Origin: Nonomuraea muscovyensis | GTDB lineage: Bacteria > Actinomycetota > Actinomycetes > Streptosporangiales > Streptosporangiaceae | Assembly: GCF_014207745.1 (NCBI RefSeq) | Contig: NZ_JACHJB010000001.1 | Span: 3,377,463 to 3,441,462, forward strand | Reading direction: 5' to 3' | Length of the DNA stretch: 64,000 bases | Shown here: one piece after another, positions 52,860-61,436 of the stretch | How positions within the stretch are numbered: the first letter of the stretch is position 1 | How the letters are laid out: every line of letters starts with the position of its first letter | Program-made: the position numbers and the translations under genes | The notes under the pieces: model-generated | What the model saw: the letters and a program-made list of their open reading frames with translations, nothing else | The model's database searches: none | What the model was told of the DNA's origin: nothing

Positions 52860-53102
52860 TCAGGGTCCTTGCAAGGCAGTCTTCTGTGCCATCTTCGCGG
52901 CCTGCTCCCACCGCCGCGCGCATTCCCGGCAGGACGCCGTGCCGGTCGGGACGAACGGCACATGCCAACCGTCGATCATCACCGGGCGAACCGACGCCCC
53001 GCACCACGCCGTCGTGCCCTCCGTCCGTACTGCATGCTGCACCAGCACGGAGTTCCGCCGGACGCCCTCCACCCCACACCCCCAATAGGCCGTTTCGCTC
53101 AT
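52860..53102 (-). CDS. Small cysteine-containing protein, 80 residues
   Basis: ATG 53102 overlaps the stop of the next gene upstream (ATGA). It has AWCGASVRP and ASCRECARRWEQAAKMA, with a CxxC pair that may bind zinc. No family recognised. It precedes korSA on the same strand. Confidence 0.55.
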   Translation of the reverse strand: MSETAYWGCGVEGVRRNSVLVQHAVRTEGTTAWCGASVRPVMIDGWHVPFVPTGTASCRECARRWEQAAKMAQKTALQGP

Positions 53103-53434
53103 GGCTCGACCTCGCGCAGGAAATCAGCCAGCGGCCCAGTCGCCGAATGCGCGGCCCGCAGGTCCGCATAGCGCATGGCGACGCGATGAGCAGCCCGCAC
53201 CGGGTCAATGGCGGGATGCCAGGCATAGATTACGCGCCGACGTCCGGCATTCCACCCCGTTCGCCACCAGAAATGCTGACCGTCGCACCACACCACCAGA
53301 CCGACCCAGACCGATACGAGCGCGAGCCCGTACCCGTCATGAACGTCGGCAGCGACCCCTTTCCCCGCCAACGCTTGTCGGAGAAGTTCGGCCGAATGAC
53401 CCGGATCAATCGTGATCAATTTCGCCGCGTTCAT
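53099..53434 (-). CDS. Uncharacterised 111-residue protein
   Basis: Start ATG 53434 overlaps the stop of the upstream zinc-finger gene and its own stop overlaps the next gene, so three small genes are translated in series. Trp-rich strands (VWVGLVVWCDGQHFWWRTGW) and a helical end. Function not recognised; similar small genes are frequent between korSA and the XRE gene in AICEs (recollection). Confidence 0.6.
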   Translation of the reverse strand: MNAAKLITIDPGHSAELLRQALAGKGVAADVHDGYGLALVSVWVGLVVWCDGQHFWWRTGWNAGRRRVIYAWHPAIDPVRAAHRVAMRYADLRAAHSATGPLADFLREVEP

Positions 53435-53850
53435 TCGGCTACCCGCTCGAACCGCACCGAGCCCGCCGGGTCGAGGTAGGCCCGGAAGATCTCGTGCCGA
53501 CTCTCACCGTCCGGCACAGCCCCGAGTCCGTAGACAGTGTGCGTGATCCGCCCCAGCACCGCAGTGCCTCCGGACATGCTGCGCATCGCCTTGCGCAGCT
53601 CGTCCATCGCGGTCGCCTGGAACGGGCTCGTCCCGCACGGCCCCAGCTCGTCACTACGGCCGGACTGAACCCGGACCTCCCACTCGAACACCTCACCGCC
53701 GGCGGCGTCGCGCTCGGCCCCGTCGCAGTAGAGGCACTCGACGGTAGAGGAGGAGACGACGCCCAGCTTCGACGCCGCCACATGTCCGCGCCGGGTGACG
53801 ATCTTCCATCCGCGCCCGTCGCATTCTTCGCACCTGACCGGAGTTGTCAT
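53431..53850 (-). CDS. Zinc-finger-like small protein, 139 residues
   Basis: Starts at ATG 53850 (ATG 53862 adds four residues). Two CxxC pairs, CEECDGRGW and CLYCDG, about 30 residues apart, recall a DnaJ-type zinc knuckle. The remainder is mixed alpha/beta. It leads the minus-strand operon and is divergent from the XRE regulator. Confidence 0.6.
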   Translation of the reverse strand: MTTPVRCEECDGRGWKIVTRRGHVAASKLGVVSSSTVECLYCDGAERDAAGGEVFEWEVRVQSGRSDELGPCGTSPFQATAMDELRKAMRSMSGGTAVLGRITHTVYGLGAVPDGESRHEIFRAYLDPAGSVRFERVAE

Positions 53851-53862
53851 GCGGCAGAGCAT

Positions 53863-53968
53863 GAATGGACCAACCGTTTATACATATCCCACGGCGATAT
53901 ACCACGGAGGCATATAGAGTCCCCGGCACGGCAATGCACCATCTCGGAGTCGAATCCCGGAGGACCGC
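53863..53968. promoter_or_regulatory. Divergent promoter region with direct repeats
   Basis: An AT-rich 106-bp gap between the XRE gene and the minus-strand operon. ATATCCCACGG (53884-53894) and ATATACCACGG (53897-53907) are near-identical direct repeats 13 bp apart and could be operators. CATATA nearby is a plausible -10 element. The XRE ribosome site GGAGGA is at 53959-53964. Confidence 0.45.
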
Positions 53969-55192
53969 ATGCGCGCGAGTGCTTTCGAGCCGATCAAGCT
54001 ACCGCCATCGGTTTGGGAACGCGACGACATGCGAGAAAGCCTGAAAAACCGCGACATCACCGGACTATTCCGGCTCGTCGCAAAATACGGCGGCGCCAGT
54101 CAGGTTCGCATCGCGACAGCGACCGAAATCGCCCAGCCACGCGTCAACAAGATCTTCAAAGGAACGGCCGGCCCCATCGAAGAACTGGCCGTCTTCGAGC
54201 GCATCGCCACCGGACTCGGTCTACCCGACCACGCCCGCATGCTCCTCGGCCTGGCCCCGCTCGACACCGCTTCGCCCACGGGCGACCTCGACGACGAGCA
54301 CCAGGAGCAGACCGACGAACTCACCGCCCGGCTGGAGGCCGCCGCCACCATCGACGACACCATGGTCATGATCCTGCGGACGGACACCAACAACCTCCGC
54401 CTCCAGGACCGCCGACTCGGAAGCGTCGCCATCGCCGACAAGATGCGCGCCCAGATGGCCCAGATCGAACGAGCCCACCGCCACGCGATACGTCCGCGCA
54501 TCCGTGCCCAGCTCGCCCACCTACTTGCCGAAACAGCGTCACTCGCCGGCTGGCAGGCCATCAACACTGTCGCCCTGAACGACGCCTGGAACCACTACGA
54601 GCGCGCCAAGGCCGCCGCCCGCGAAGCCGACGACCCCGCCGTGCTCGCCTATGTCTCAGGTGAACAGGCGTACGTCCTCATGGATCTGGGCCGCCCAGCC
54701 GAAGCCGCCGAGCTGCTCCAGTACATCCACACCACCCACCGCGACCGTGTTCCAGCCCGTCTGCGAACATGGCTCGCCGCAGCGGAAGGGGAAGCCGCGG
54801 CCATCCTGGGTGACGAAGCGGCTTGCCGTCGCGCACTCGACCAGGCCGCCGCCGTGTTGCCGGAAGGCGACAGCGACCCAGATATGCCGTACCTGTCGAT
54901 CAACATCCACCACTTCGCCCGCTGGCGCGGAAGCTGCCTACTCCGCTTCGGCGACCCTGGAACCGTCGAGGACCTCCGCTCAGCACTTGCCGGAATGGAC
55001 GGTACCTACAACCGTGCCGAAGCTGGCGTGCGCTGCGACCTCGGTCACGCGCTCCTCGCGGCCGGGGAACCCGACGCGGCCCAGCCGCACATCCACCGCG
55101 CCAAGCAGTTGGCCACCATGACCGGCGCCCGCCGCCAGCGACGCCGCATCGACGAGCTATCGAGAGCGGTCAACCGCGCCCTTGGCCGTTGA
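53969..55192 (+). CDS. XRE-type HTH regulator with TPR-like domain
   Basis: 407 residues. A helix-turn-helix at about 42-66 (ASQVRIATATEIAQPRVNKI) is followed by a long helical repeat region (RPAEAAELLQYIHTTHRDRV, AACRRALDQAAAVLP) typical of actinomycete TPR regulators. Such genes sit beside a NUDIX gene in many AICEs and may sense a signal peptide or metabolite. Convergent with NUDIX, overlapping its 3' end by 23 bp. Confidence 0.85.
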   Translation: MRASAFEPIKLPPSVWERDDMRESLKNRDITGLFRLVAKYGGASQVRIATATEIAQPRVNKIFKGTAGPIEELAVFERIATGLGLPDHARMLLGLAPLDTASPTGDLDDEHQEQTDELTARLEAAATIDDTMVMILRTDTNNLRLQDRRLGSVAIADKMRAQMAQIERAHRHAIRPRIRAQLAHLLAETASLAGWQAINTVALNDAWNHYERAKAAAREADDPAVLAYVSGEQAYVLMDLGRPAEAAELLQYIHTTHRDRVPARLRTWLAAAEGEAAAILGDEAACRRALDQAAAVLPEGDSDPDMPYLSINIHHFARWRGSCLLRFGDPGTVEDLRSALAGMDGTYNRAEAGVRCDLGHALLAAGEPDAAQPHIHRAKQLATMTGARRQRRRIDELSRAVNRALGR

Positions 55193-55733
55193 GACGCTGC
55201 TGAGCCTGAAGCAGCCCGATCAACGTCCCGGACGTCCAGATGTCGCCGCGGGCAATCATGTCGGGGATCTCGGCCATCGGAACCCACTCGAGGCGATCGG
55301 CCTCAACCTCCCCCTCCGGCTTGCCGACCAGCTCGGCCCCGCGCATCAGGAACAGGATGTGCTCGGAGTCGACCATGCCGGCCATTGGCTGATAGCTCAC
55401 CAGGTGTTCGACCTGCTTGGGCCGATACCCGGTCTCTTCCTCGACTTCCCGGGCGGCCGTGGCCATTGGGTCCTCTCCGGCCTCGACCAGCCCACCGGGG
55501 AGCTCCCAGCCCCACCGGTCGAACACGAACCGATGCCGCCACATCAGCAGGACCCGGTCCTGCTCGTCGACGACGACGGCGATAGCGGCACGGTCGAGGT
55601 GCACCACGTGATGCTCGAACCGCTCCCCGCCGGGGATCTCCACATCGGCCATGCCGAGCCGAATCCATCGGTTGTCATAGATCAGTCGCTCCCCGTGAAC
55701 CACCCAGCGCGTCAGCTCAGCGTCATCAGCCAC
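55170..55733 (-). CDS. NUDIX hydrolase
   Basis: 187 residues from GTG 55733. The Nudix box is complete: G81-x5-E87-x7-REVEEETGY (residues 81-103). The flanking ELPGGLVEAGED and SEHILFLMRGAEL resemble ADP-ribose pyrophosphatase-type members. A NUDIX protein next to an XRE regulator is a recurrent AICE arrangement; its cellular target there is unknown. Confidence 0.93.
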   Translation of the reverse strand: MADDAELTRWVVHGERLIYDNRWIRLGMADVEIPGGERFEHHVVHLDRAAIAVVVDEQDRVLLMWRHRFVFDRWGWELPGGLVEAGEDPMATAAREVEEETGYRPKQVEHLVSYQPMAGMVDSEHILFLMRGAELVGKPEGEVEADRLEWVPMAEIPDMIARGDIWTSGTLIGLLQAQQRLNGQGRG

Positions 55734-55824
55734 ACCGCGAAGCTACCGGCCCACGTCGCTGTCGTACACGCACTTCCAGGTGACAGCCGTGATCGTTGCC
55801 GAATAGTCCCTATGAAGATCAAGC

Positions 55825-55919
55825 GGCGGCGCTGCGCGCCGCCCTGCGGCCCGCGCACGCCCGCACGCTGCGCGTGCGGCCTGGGGGCCGTTCTCGCGCG
55901 CGACGCGCGCGGGCCGCAG
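55825..55919. other. Multi-branched foldback structure (non-coding)
   Basis: Hairpin 1: GGCGGCG (55825-55831) / CGCCGCC (55837-55843). An outer perfect 13-bp stem pairs 55844-55856 with 55907-55919. Inside it hairpin 2 pairs CCGCACG (55861-55867) with CGTGCGG (55873-55879), and an alternating (CG)n palindrome spans 55895-55911. Hairpins 1 and 2 share the loop CTGCG. It lies just upstream of the NUDIX gene in the gap to the next gene. Candidate single-strand origin, Rep site or structured RNA. Confidence 0.7.
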
Positions 55920-55961
55920 AACTCCGTAGAGCACCCAGGTCTACACACCATCGGGCAACGC

Positions 55962-56348
55962 TCACGCGTTACGCTCGGACCACTCGGCCACGGTCTGCAT
56001 CGGCCCCAACAGCCTTTCCGCGATCTGGGTCTTTGTCTCGCGGTCCAAGCTCTCAGGCAGCCGATCAAAAGTGGCTGGCAAGACATCCAGCAGCGAGAAA
56101 ACTTGCTGACCGTCCCGCAGAGCCAGCAACAGCATGCAGCGCCAATGCGGCGAGTGCTTCGGCCGATGGTTCAGGCGATGAACAAACGCTGGCCACAAGT
56201 AGTGAGTCGCTTTCGGATCAGCATGCTCGGCCAGCCATCCGGCTTCGTGCTGACGATTAAGGCCGCACACCCTCGCCTCGTCATCAAGATGAATGAGCTC
56301 CGCTGTAGTGACGGCCTTGACGGTGCGCGGGATCTCCGAGGATGCCAT
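55962..56348 (-). CDS. Uncharacterised 128-residue protein
   Basis: Predicted soluble protein with His/Trp-containing helical segment (THYLWPAFVHRLNHRPKHSP) and LALRDGQQVFSLLDVLPATF. Codon use is less GC-biased than the chromosome, consistent with mobile DNA. No family recognised; start ATG 56348 lacks a strong ribosome site. Confidence 0.5.
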   Translation of the reverse strand: MASSEIPRTVKAVTTAELIHLDDEARVCGLNRQHEAGWLAEHADPKATHYLWPAFVHRLNHRPKHSPHWRCMLLLALRDGQQVFSLLDVLPATFDRLPESLDRETKTQIAERLLGPMQTVAEWSERNA

Positions 56349-56422
56349 GCCACAAGTATCCGTAGATCAGCTTCGCAGGAATGCTTCCGGCGGGGGCGCT
56401 CCGGCTCCGGGATGACCACCAC

Positions 56423-56612
56423 GCCGTCTACGAGGACCGTAGACGGCTGAGGTGGAAGCCTGCTCATCCCGCCCACCATCGACCCGGGACAAGCCGAGCA
56501 GTCCAGGGCCACGGGGCCAAGGTCGTTCCTCCGGATGGGGGCTCCACCTTGTCCCCGTGGCCCTGGCCCGCTTCCCCAACGGGCGGGTCGACGGCAGACG
56601 GGATGAGCAGGC
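56423..56612. other. Large stem-loop region (non-coding)
   Basis: First a 10-bp hairpin GCCGTCTACG/CGTAGACGGC (56423-56447). Then a long foldback: GCCTGCTCATCCCG (56458-56471) pairs perfectly with 56599-56612, TCGACCCG (56479-56486) with 56584-56591, and 56503-56522 with 56547-56566 (19 of 20 pairs). Total span of the large stem is 155 bases. No coding frame fits it. It precedes the IS1380 insertion. Candidate replication origin, transfer site or strong terminator. Confidence 0.75.
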
Positions 56613-56661
56613 GGGCAGGGTGCGCGCGTCGCGCGAGAATCCCTAGGTCGTGGGCCATTAG

Positions 56662-58320
56662 CCTCGGGCTTTCACGAAGGATTTGAGCCAGACTGATCGT
56701 TTACATGAGAAAAGTGCCTTTGAGCTGGGAGGATAGGGCTTGTCGAAGGTCCTGTCCGCGCCAGAGCAAGAGGCACTTTTCACGTGCAGACTATCGCGTC
56801 CAACCGCAAGATCAGTGTGTCCGCCGACGCCAACGGTCTCCTGTCTCATGCCGGCGGCCTCCTCCTCACCCGGACGCTGGCCATCACCGGCCTGGATCGG
56901 GCGCTGTCGCACGAACTGGAGCGGTGGCGCCCTTCACGCGCCGTACACGACCCAGGCAAAGTCATCGCTGATCTCGCCCTCACTCTCGCCCTGGGCGGAG
57001 ACTGCCTCGCCGACATCGCCCTGCTGCGCTGCCAGCCCCAGCTGTTCGGCCCCGTCGCCTCCGACCCGACCATCTCACGCCTGATCGACCGGCTCGCCGC
57101 CGATCCGGTCCGCGCGCTCAAGGCCATCCGTGCCGCCCGCGCCACCGCACGCCAACGCGCCTGGCACCTGGCCGGCGACCACGCCCCCGGAGCCGATGGC
57201 CAGCCAGTCATCGTCGATCTCGACGCCACCATCGTGATCTCTCACTCCGACAAGCAGCACGCGGCACCCACCTGGAAGAAAAGCTATGGATTCCACCCGA
57301 TGACCGCCTTCGCCGACCACGGCCCCAGCGGGGGTGGAGAACCGCTGGCCCTGTTGCTGCGGCCTGGCAACGCCGGCTCCAACACCGCCGCCGACCACAT
57401 CGAGGCCACCCGGCTCGCCCTGGCCCAACTCCCCAAGCACCTGCGGCGCAACGTGCTCATCCGCACCGACTCCGGCGGCGGCACCCGAGAGTTCCTCACC
57501 TGGCTCACCCGACCCGGACGCTGGCTGAAGTACTCCATTGGCTTCACCCTCACCGACGACATCGCGCAGGCGATCGGCAAACTCCCGGCCACCGCCTGGA
57601 CCCCGGCATACGACGCTGACCGCCGGCCACGCCCAGGCGCCTGGGTCGCCGAGCTCACCGGCCTGCTGAAGCTGACCGGCTGGCCCAAGGGCATGCGGGT
57701 CATCGTCCGCAAGGAACGCCCGCACCCTGGGGCCCAGCTGCGCTTCACCGATCTGGACGGACACCGCTTCACCTGTTTCGTCACCGGCACCCCCGGCGGC
57801 CAGCTCGCCGACCTCGAACTACGCCACCGCCGCCGCGCCCGCGCCGAAGACCGCATCCGCGCCGCCAAGGACACCGGCCTGCGCAACCTGCCGCTGCACG
57901 ACTTCACCCAGAACCAGATCTGGTGCGAGATCGTCGCCCTGGCCTGTGAACTGCTCGCCTGGGCGCAGATGCTGGCCCTGTACGGCACCGATGCCCGCCG
58001 CTACGAGCCCAAACGCCTGCGGTTGCGTCTGTTCGCGGTCGCCGGACGCCTGGCGCGTGGTGGCCGGCGCCTACGCCTGCGCATCGCCATGCGATGGCCC
58101 TGGGCCGACACACTCCTGACCGCCCTGGCACGACTCCAAGCCCTGCCAGCGCCGACCTGACCAGCACCAAACCATCCCAGCGAACTAGGAAGGAATCCTC
58201 GGGCCCGTGGAACCCCGCCTACCCGGCGCGACAGCCGGGCAGCCACGCTGACCACAGCGAGCCAGTCGAGCTCCAGCCGAAGACCTCAGCCAACCAACTC
58301 AAGGTCGGGAAAGATCGAGG
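56662..58320. mobile_element. IS1380-family insertion sequence with TTAG target duplication
   Basis: Left end CCTCGGGCTTTCACGA and right end (reverse complement) CCTCGATCTTTCCCGA are imperfect terminal inverted repeats (13 of 16 match). TTAG at 56658-56661 and 58321-58324 is a 4-bp target duplication, as usual for IS1380. The 1,659-bp length fits the family. It carries one intact transposase gene, so insertion looks recent. Confidence 0.92.
56784..58160 (+). CDS. IS1380-family transposase
   Basis: 458 residues, normal for the family. DDE-type catalytic core: first Asp in VIVDLDATIVISHSDK, second in LIRTDSGGGTREFLTWL, glutamate in RRRARAEDRIRAAKDTGLRN. The N-terminal region (ISVSADANGLLSHAGGLLLT) is characteristic of actinobacterial IS1380 members. 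No frameshift seen. Confidence 0.95.
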   Translation: MQTIASNRKISVSADANGLLSHAGGLLLTRTLAITGLDRALSHELERWRPSRAVHDPGKVIADLALTLALGGDCLADIALLRCQPQLFGPVASDPTISRLIDRLAADPVRALKAIRAARATARQRAWHLAGDHAPGADGQPVIVDLDATIVISHSDKQHAAPTWKKSYGFHPMTAFADHGPSGGGEPLALLLRPGNAGSNTAADHIEATRLALAQLPKHLRRNVLIRTDSGGGTREFLTWLTRPGRWLKYSIGFTLTDDIAQAIGKLPATAWTPAYDADRRPRPGAWVAELTGLLKLTGWPKGMRVIVRKERPHPGAQLRFTDLDGHRFTCFVTGTPGGQLADLELRHRRRARAEDRIRAAKDTGLRNLPLHDFTQNQIWCEIVALACELLAWAQMLALYGTDARRYEPKRLRLRLFAVAGRLARGGRRLRLRIAMRWPWADTLLTALARLQALPAPT

Positions 58321-58811
58321 TTAGCGGGCCATTAACCAGGGCGACGAGGGGTCAACCACGGTCACTCACGACCAAGCCAGCAACCGCTGCGACCAGGAAC
58401 GCCCTGCTACGCGTACCGTGATCGATGCAGTTCCCAAGCTGACAGCGCGTTTCGATAATCCCAACCTGCCCAACGGAGGCCAGCCAGAGCTTGGAACTGA
58501 ATCCTGGGCCTTGATCTCCCGGACACGCCTCTACTCCCCGAACTGATGATCGGCAAGCGTGACGCTCCCGTAGCAGTCAGAAGTGCCTCATTCGTCACGA
58601 ATTTCGCAATCATGCACATTCATCCCCGATGCTGGAGGAGTTGCCTGCGACTCTTGGCCATGCTGGGGCTGCGAACGGGTAAGACGACCCGTCGCGCAGG
58701 CTACGTTGCCCTCTGGACAGGGGGCGCTCGAGTGCTATACGTATCGAACATATAGCTGTAACCCGCAGAGCACGCTACTCTGGCACAGAGAGCGAAACTA
58801 AGGAGCTATAA
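58321..58811. other. Non-coding gap between IS1380 and the DUF262 gene
   Basis: 490 bp with no convincing gene; the few short frames lack ribosome sites. The last 80 bp are AT-rich (CTATACGTATCGAACATATAG, about 58734-58755) and probably hold the DUF262 promoter. A ribosome site AAGGAG lies at about 58800, seven bases before GTG 58812. Confidence 0.5.
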
Positions 58812-59936
58812 GTGGCGGAAGAGAACACATTGTTCGATGACGAATCCTCAGAAGAAGTGACGCAAGATCAAGAGGAGCCGCTGAATCTCGAACATCGAGA
58901 GCGTCGACTGGTTACGCAGCCGTACGACCTCTCTCTAAGCACTCTAGTCGACGACATCAAGAAGGAGCGTCTACTACTCAATATCGAGTATCAGCGCCAG
59001 TACGTATGGGACAGAGCAAAGGCGAGCAGGCTAATCGAAAGCCTCCTGCTCAACATACCTGTTCCCGTTTGCTACTTTGCGGAAAACGAAGATGGCGCCT
59101 ATGAGGTTATTGATGGATTGCAGAGAATTACAACCATCAGCGACTACCTCGAAGGGAAATTTGAACTTAAGGGGATACCAGTCCTTTCGGAGCTGGAAGG
59201 GAAATTCTTTTCTGATCTGACGTTGCGTGACCAGCGACGGCTCAGCGGACGAACCATCCGCTGCATTGTGATAACTGAGGATTCCGATCCGGATATTAAG
59301 TTCGATGTGTTTGAGCGTCTGAATACCGGGTCGGCACGTCTAGGTGCACAAGAGCTCAGGAACTGTATCTACAGAGGCGAGCTAAATGACTTTTTGAGGC
59401 GCACGGCCGAAGTTCCATACTTTACAGGAATCCTTAGTGGCATCCGGAACAGGAGAATGGAGTTCGAAGAGCTCGTCTTGCGGTTCTTCTCACTCTACAA
59501 GTCCATTGCGGATTATCGGCCTCCGCTTCGTCAATTGCTAAATGGATATATGCGAAACAATCGCATAGCAATCCCAGGGCGGGCCGACATGGATGTCTTC
59601 GCCGACGTCTGTCGGACAGTTGCTGAAGTCTTCGGTGACTCCGCCTTCAGGCTCCCCGCGCCTAATGGGAGGCCAGCTCCAGGAATGAACAAGGCGTTGT
59701 TCGATGCGATTATGATCCCCTTCGCGCACGCAGACCGTGAAGCGATCCGTGCTGCGCCTGAAGCCGTTCGTGAAGTCCGTCATCAACTGCTTCAGGACGA
59801 AGCATTTCTTTTTGCTATCGGCCGCGCCACGGCTGACCGATCCCGCATGCACTACCGCGTTTCTAAGTTCTCTGAGGGCCTTGCTGCCCGAGGGATTTCG
59901 ATTACCCTGCATGAAACACTTAAGAGTGAGCAATAA
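58812..59936 (+). CDS. DUF262 (GmrSD N-terminal/ParB-like) protein
   Basis: 374 residues. The DUF262 domain is clear: LLNIEYQRQYVWD (55-67), EVIDGLQRITTISDYL (98-113; the DGxxR signature) and FDVFERLNTGSARLGAQELR (164-183). DUF262 has a ParB/sulfiredoxin-like fold that binds and hydrolyses nucleotides; in GmrSD and related systems it works with a nuclease domain against phage with modified DNA. Here no nuclease domain is fused; instead a HEPN gene starts directly after the stop codon (TAA-ATG). Base composition is strikingly low-GC: 25 G/C of 60 in 59101-59160. Likely the sensor or NTPase half of a two-gene defence unit (inference). Confidence 0.9.
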   Translation: MAEENTLFDDESSEEVTQDQEEPLNLEHRERRLVTQPYDLSLSTLVDDIKKERLLLNIEYQRQYVWDRAKASRLIESLLLNIPVPVCYFAENEDGAYEVIDGLQRITTISDYLEGKFELKGIPVLSELEGKFFSDLTLRDQRRLSGRTIRCIVITEDSDPDIKFDVFERLNTGSARLGAQELRNCIYRGELNDFLRRTAEVPYFTGILSGIRNRRMEFEELVLRFFSLYKSIADYRPPLRQLLNGYMRNNRIAIPGRADMDVFADVCRTVAEVFGDSAFRLPAPNGRPAPGMNKALFDAIMIPFAHADREAIRAAPEAVREVRHQLLQDEAFLFAIGRATADRSRMHYRVSKFSEGLAARGISITLHETLKSEQ

Positions 59937-60653
59937 ATGTCGATCAAGCTTGCGGCATATGGCGACTTCATCAATAGCATCACAGAACTACATCATCTTT
60001 TGGCGGTGCGCCCCGTCTCTCCACTTGTTCGGCGAACCGACGAGGCTGTTCAACTAGAAAATGCGGTGCATCGCGCCTGCCTTGTTCTGCTGGTGGCCCA
60101 CTTCGAAGGCTTCGCAAAGGCAGCATTGAGAGAATATGTTGATGAAATCTGTGTTGTTCGTCCGCCCGCGCGCAAACTGCCTCCGGCGTTCTTGGAGCTC
60201 TTTACGCGAGACAGAATTCAGGAGATCGCTTCACTACCTCATGGAGTTGAACGAGTACATAGAACTAGAAAGCTATTCACAGCATTCTCAATTTTGTGGG
60301 ATGAAGAGCGCTCCATTGATCCGCAGGTCATTTCAGCTAAGATCCTGGCGCGTCAAATGACAAGCTTGAAGCCTGACGTACTACGAGAGGCATTTGCGCT
60401 GATTGGTATCGACGATATTATCGACACCACAACATCTCACCTGTTTGCGGCCGGACTCTCTGTTCGAGTTGACATCAAACTTGAGGAGATTGTCAACAAG
60501 AGAAATTCAATTGCGCATGGGGATTATTCAGTCAAGCCAACCTCGACAGAACTAGAGGATTATCTTGAGTTCTTTATGGCTGTCGGCAAAGCCTTCTCCT
60601 ATTCTGTGGAGAAAGCGATTGCGGATACATGTACCTTAAGGTCGGTTGTTTAA
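59937..60653 (+). CDS. HEPN-domain protein (MAE_28990/MAE_18760 type)
   Basis: 238 residues, all-helical, starting immediately after the DUF262 stop. The HEPN RNase motif Rx4H is present as Arg189-His194 in NKRNSIAHGDYS, and the early helix VAHFEGFAKAALREY is typical of the MAE_28990/MAE_18760 HEPN family often found beside DUF262 genes. HEPN proteins of this kind cut RNA in toxin-antitoxin and abortive-infection systems. The pair probably acts as sensor plus RNase effector. Low GC and different codon use mark it as recent cargo. Confidence 0.85.
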   Translation: MSIKLAAYGDFINSITELHHLLAVRPVSPLVRRTDEAVQLENAVHRACLVLLVAHFEGFAKAALREYVDEICVVRPPARKLPPAFLELFTRDRIQEIASLPHGVERVHRTRKLFTAFSILWDEERSIDPQVISAKILARQMTSLKPDVLREAFALIGIDDIIDTTTSHLFAAGLSVRVDIKLEEIVNKRNSIAHGDYSVKPTSTELEDYLEFFMAVGKAFSYSVEKAIADTCTLRSVV

Positions 60654-60842
60654 CGCATCGATACAAAGATCGAGTGCATCACGGCCACCGTAGGCCTCTC
60701 GGGCTATCTTATCTCGAACACGAAGACGGATCTGGCTCCATTCGATCACAGCTGCCTGCTTCTCGTCAGCGAGTGTGACGAGTTGGCGATCAAGCTTCGA
60801 CGCTTGATTGCGTCGATCAGCGTTCGGTAATGAGCCCGCTCC
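60636..60842 (-). pseudogene. Possible remnant reading frame, minus strand
   Basis: An open frame of 68 codons runs leftward to TAA at 60636-60638 with no start codon after the preceding stop at 60843-60845. Translation (RRNQASKLDRQLVTLADEKQ, IRLRVRDKIAREAYGGRDAL) looks protein-like: helical with balanced charge. It overlaps the end of the HEPN gene by 18 bp. It may be the 3' end of a truncated gene. Confidence 0.3.
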
Positions 60843-61436
60843 CTATCATCCGATGCCTCGAGCCCGCCTCACTCCCGGCGTTCTCTACCCGACGCAACCC
60901 CGCCATTTACACGGCTTTCCATGCCGCCCACCGTCGCATACACGAGAGCACGCACCGCAATCACCTCGACTGCAACCCGAATGGCCACTTTCCGTGGCCC
61001 TGTCTGCCCTCACCGGCTGGGCGAAGCCAGACGAGATGATCACCAAGTCGATGTCTCGCTCCCTGGGTTTAGACCGTTCTGGGTTGCAGTACCACGTACC
61101 AGCCCGTTCAGCCTGGGCCACCGCATCGGTCCAGATGGAACTGATCGGGACGGCCATGATTCGAGCTGCTAATGCGGTTTGGTCGCAAAGCGCGCCGTAC
61201 GGGGAAGCCCTGGCCCACCGAACGATGTGGTTGGCGTGCCCGTTGCCTGCCCGATGAGGCGGGGAAGTGGGGGCAATGGTGGGGAGTCACGGGAAATGCC
61301 ACCCGCATGCTGGGCTGCGTCTTCCCTGATAGAGCAAGATCGGCGTGCGTCTTTGTAAGCAGGATGCCAGCTCGAATCGGGATTACGCTCCCAGAGCTCC
61401 GTTGCTGGATAAGCTACAGCGACGATTGCTGCCTAG
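60843..61436. other. Region without a convincing gene
   Basis: 594 bp between the HEPN side and DUF4062. Frames up to about 149 codons exist (60808-61257, plus) but have Pro/His-rich composition, no ribosome site and no recognisable domain. I see no RNA gene. Probably decayed DNA. Confidence 0.4.

Noticed and set aside
58407..58619. 70-codon minus-strand frame before the DUF262 gene
   Set aside because: Non-protein-like composition and no ribosome site.
60808..61257. 149-codon plus-strand frame after the HEPN gene
   Set aside because: No ribosome site, Pro/His-rich composition and no motif; conflicts with a better minus-strand frame.
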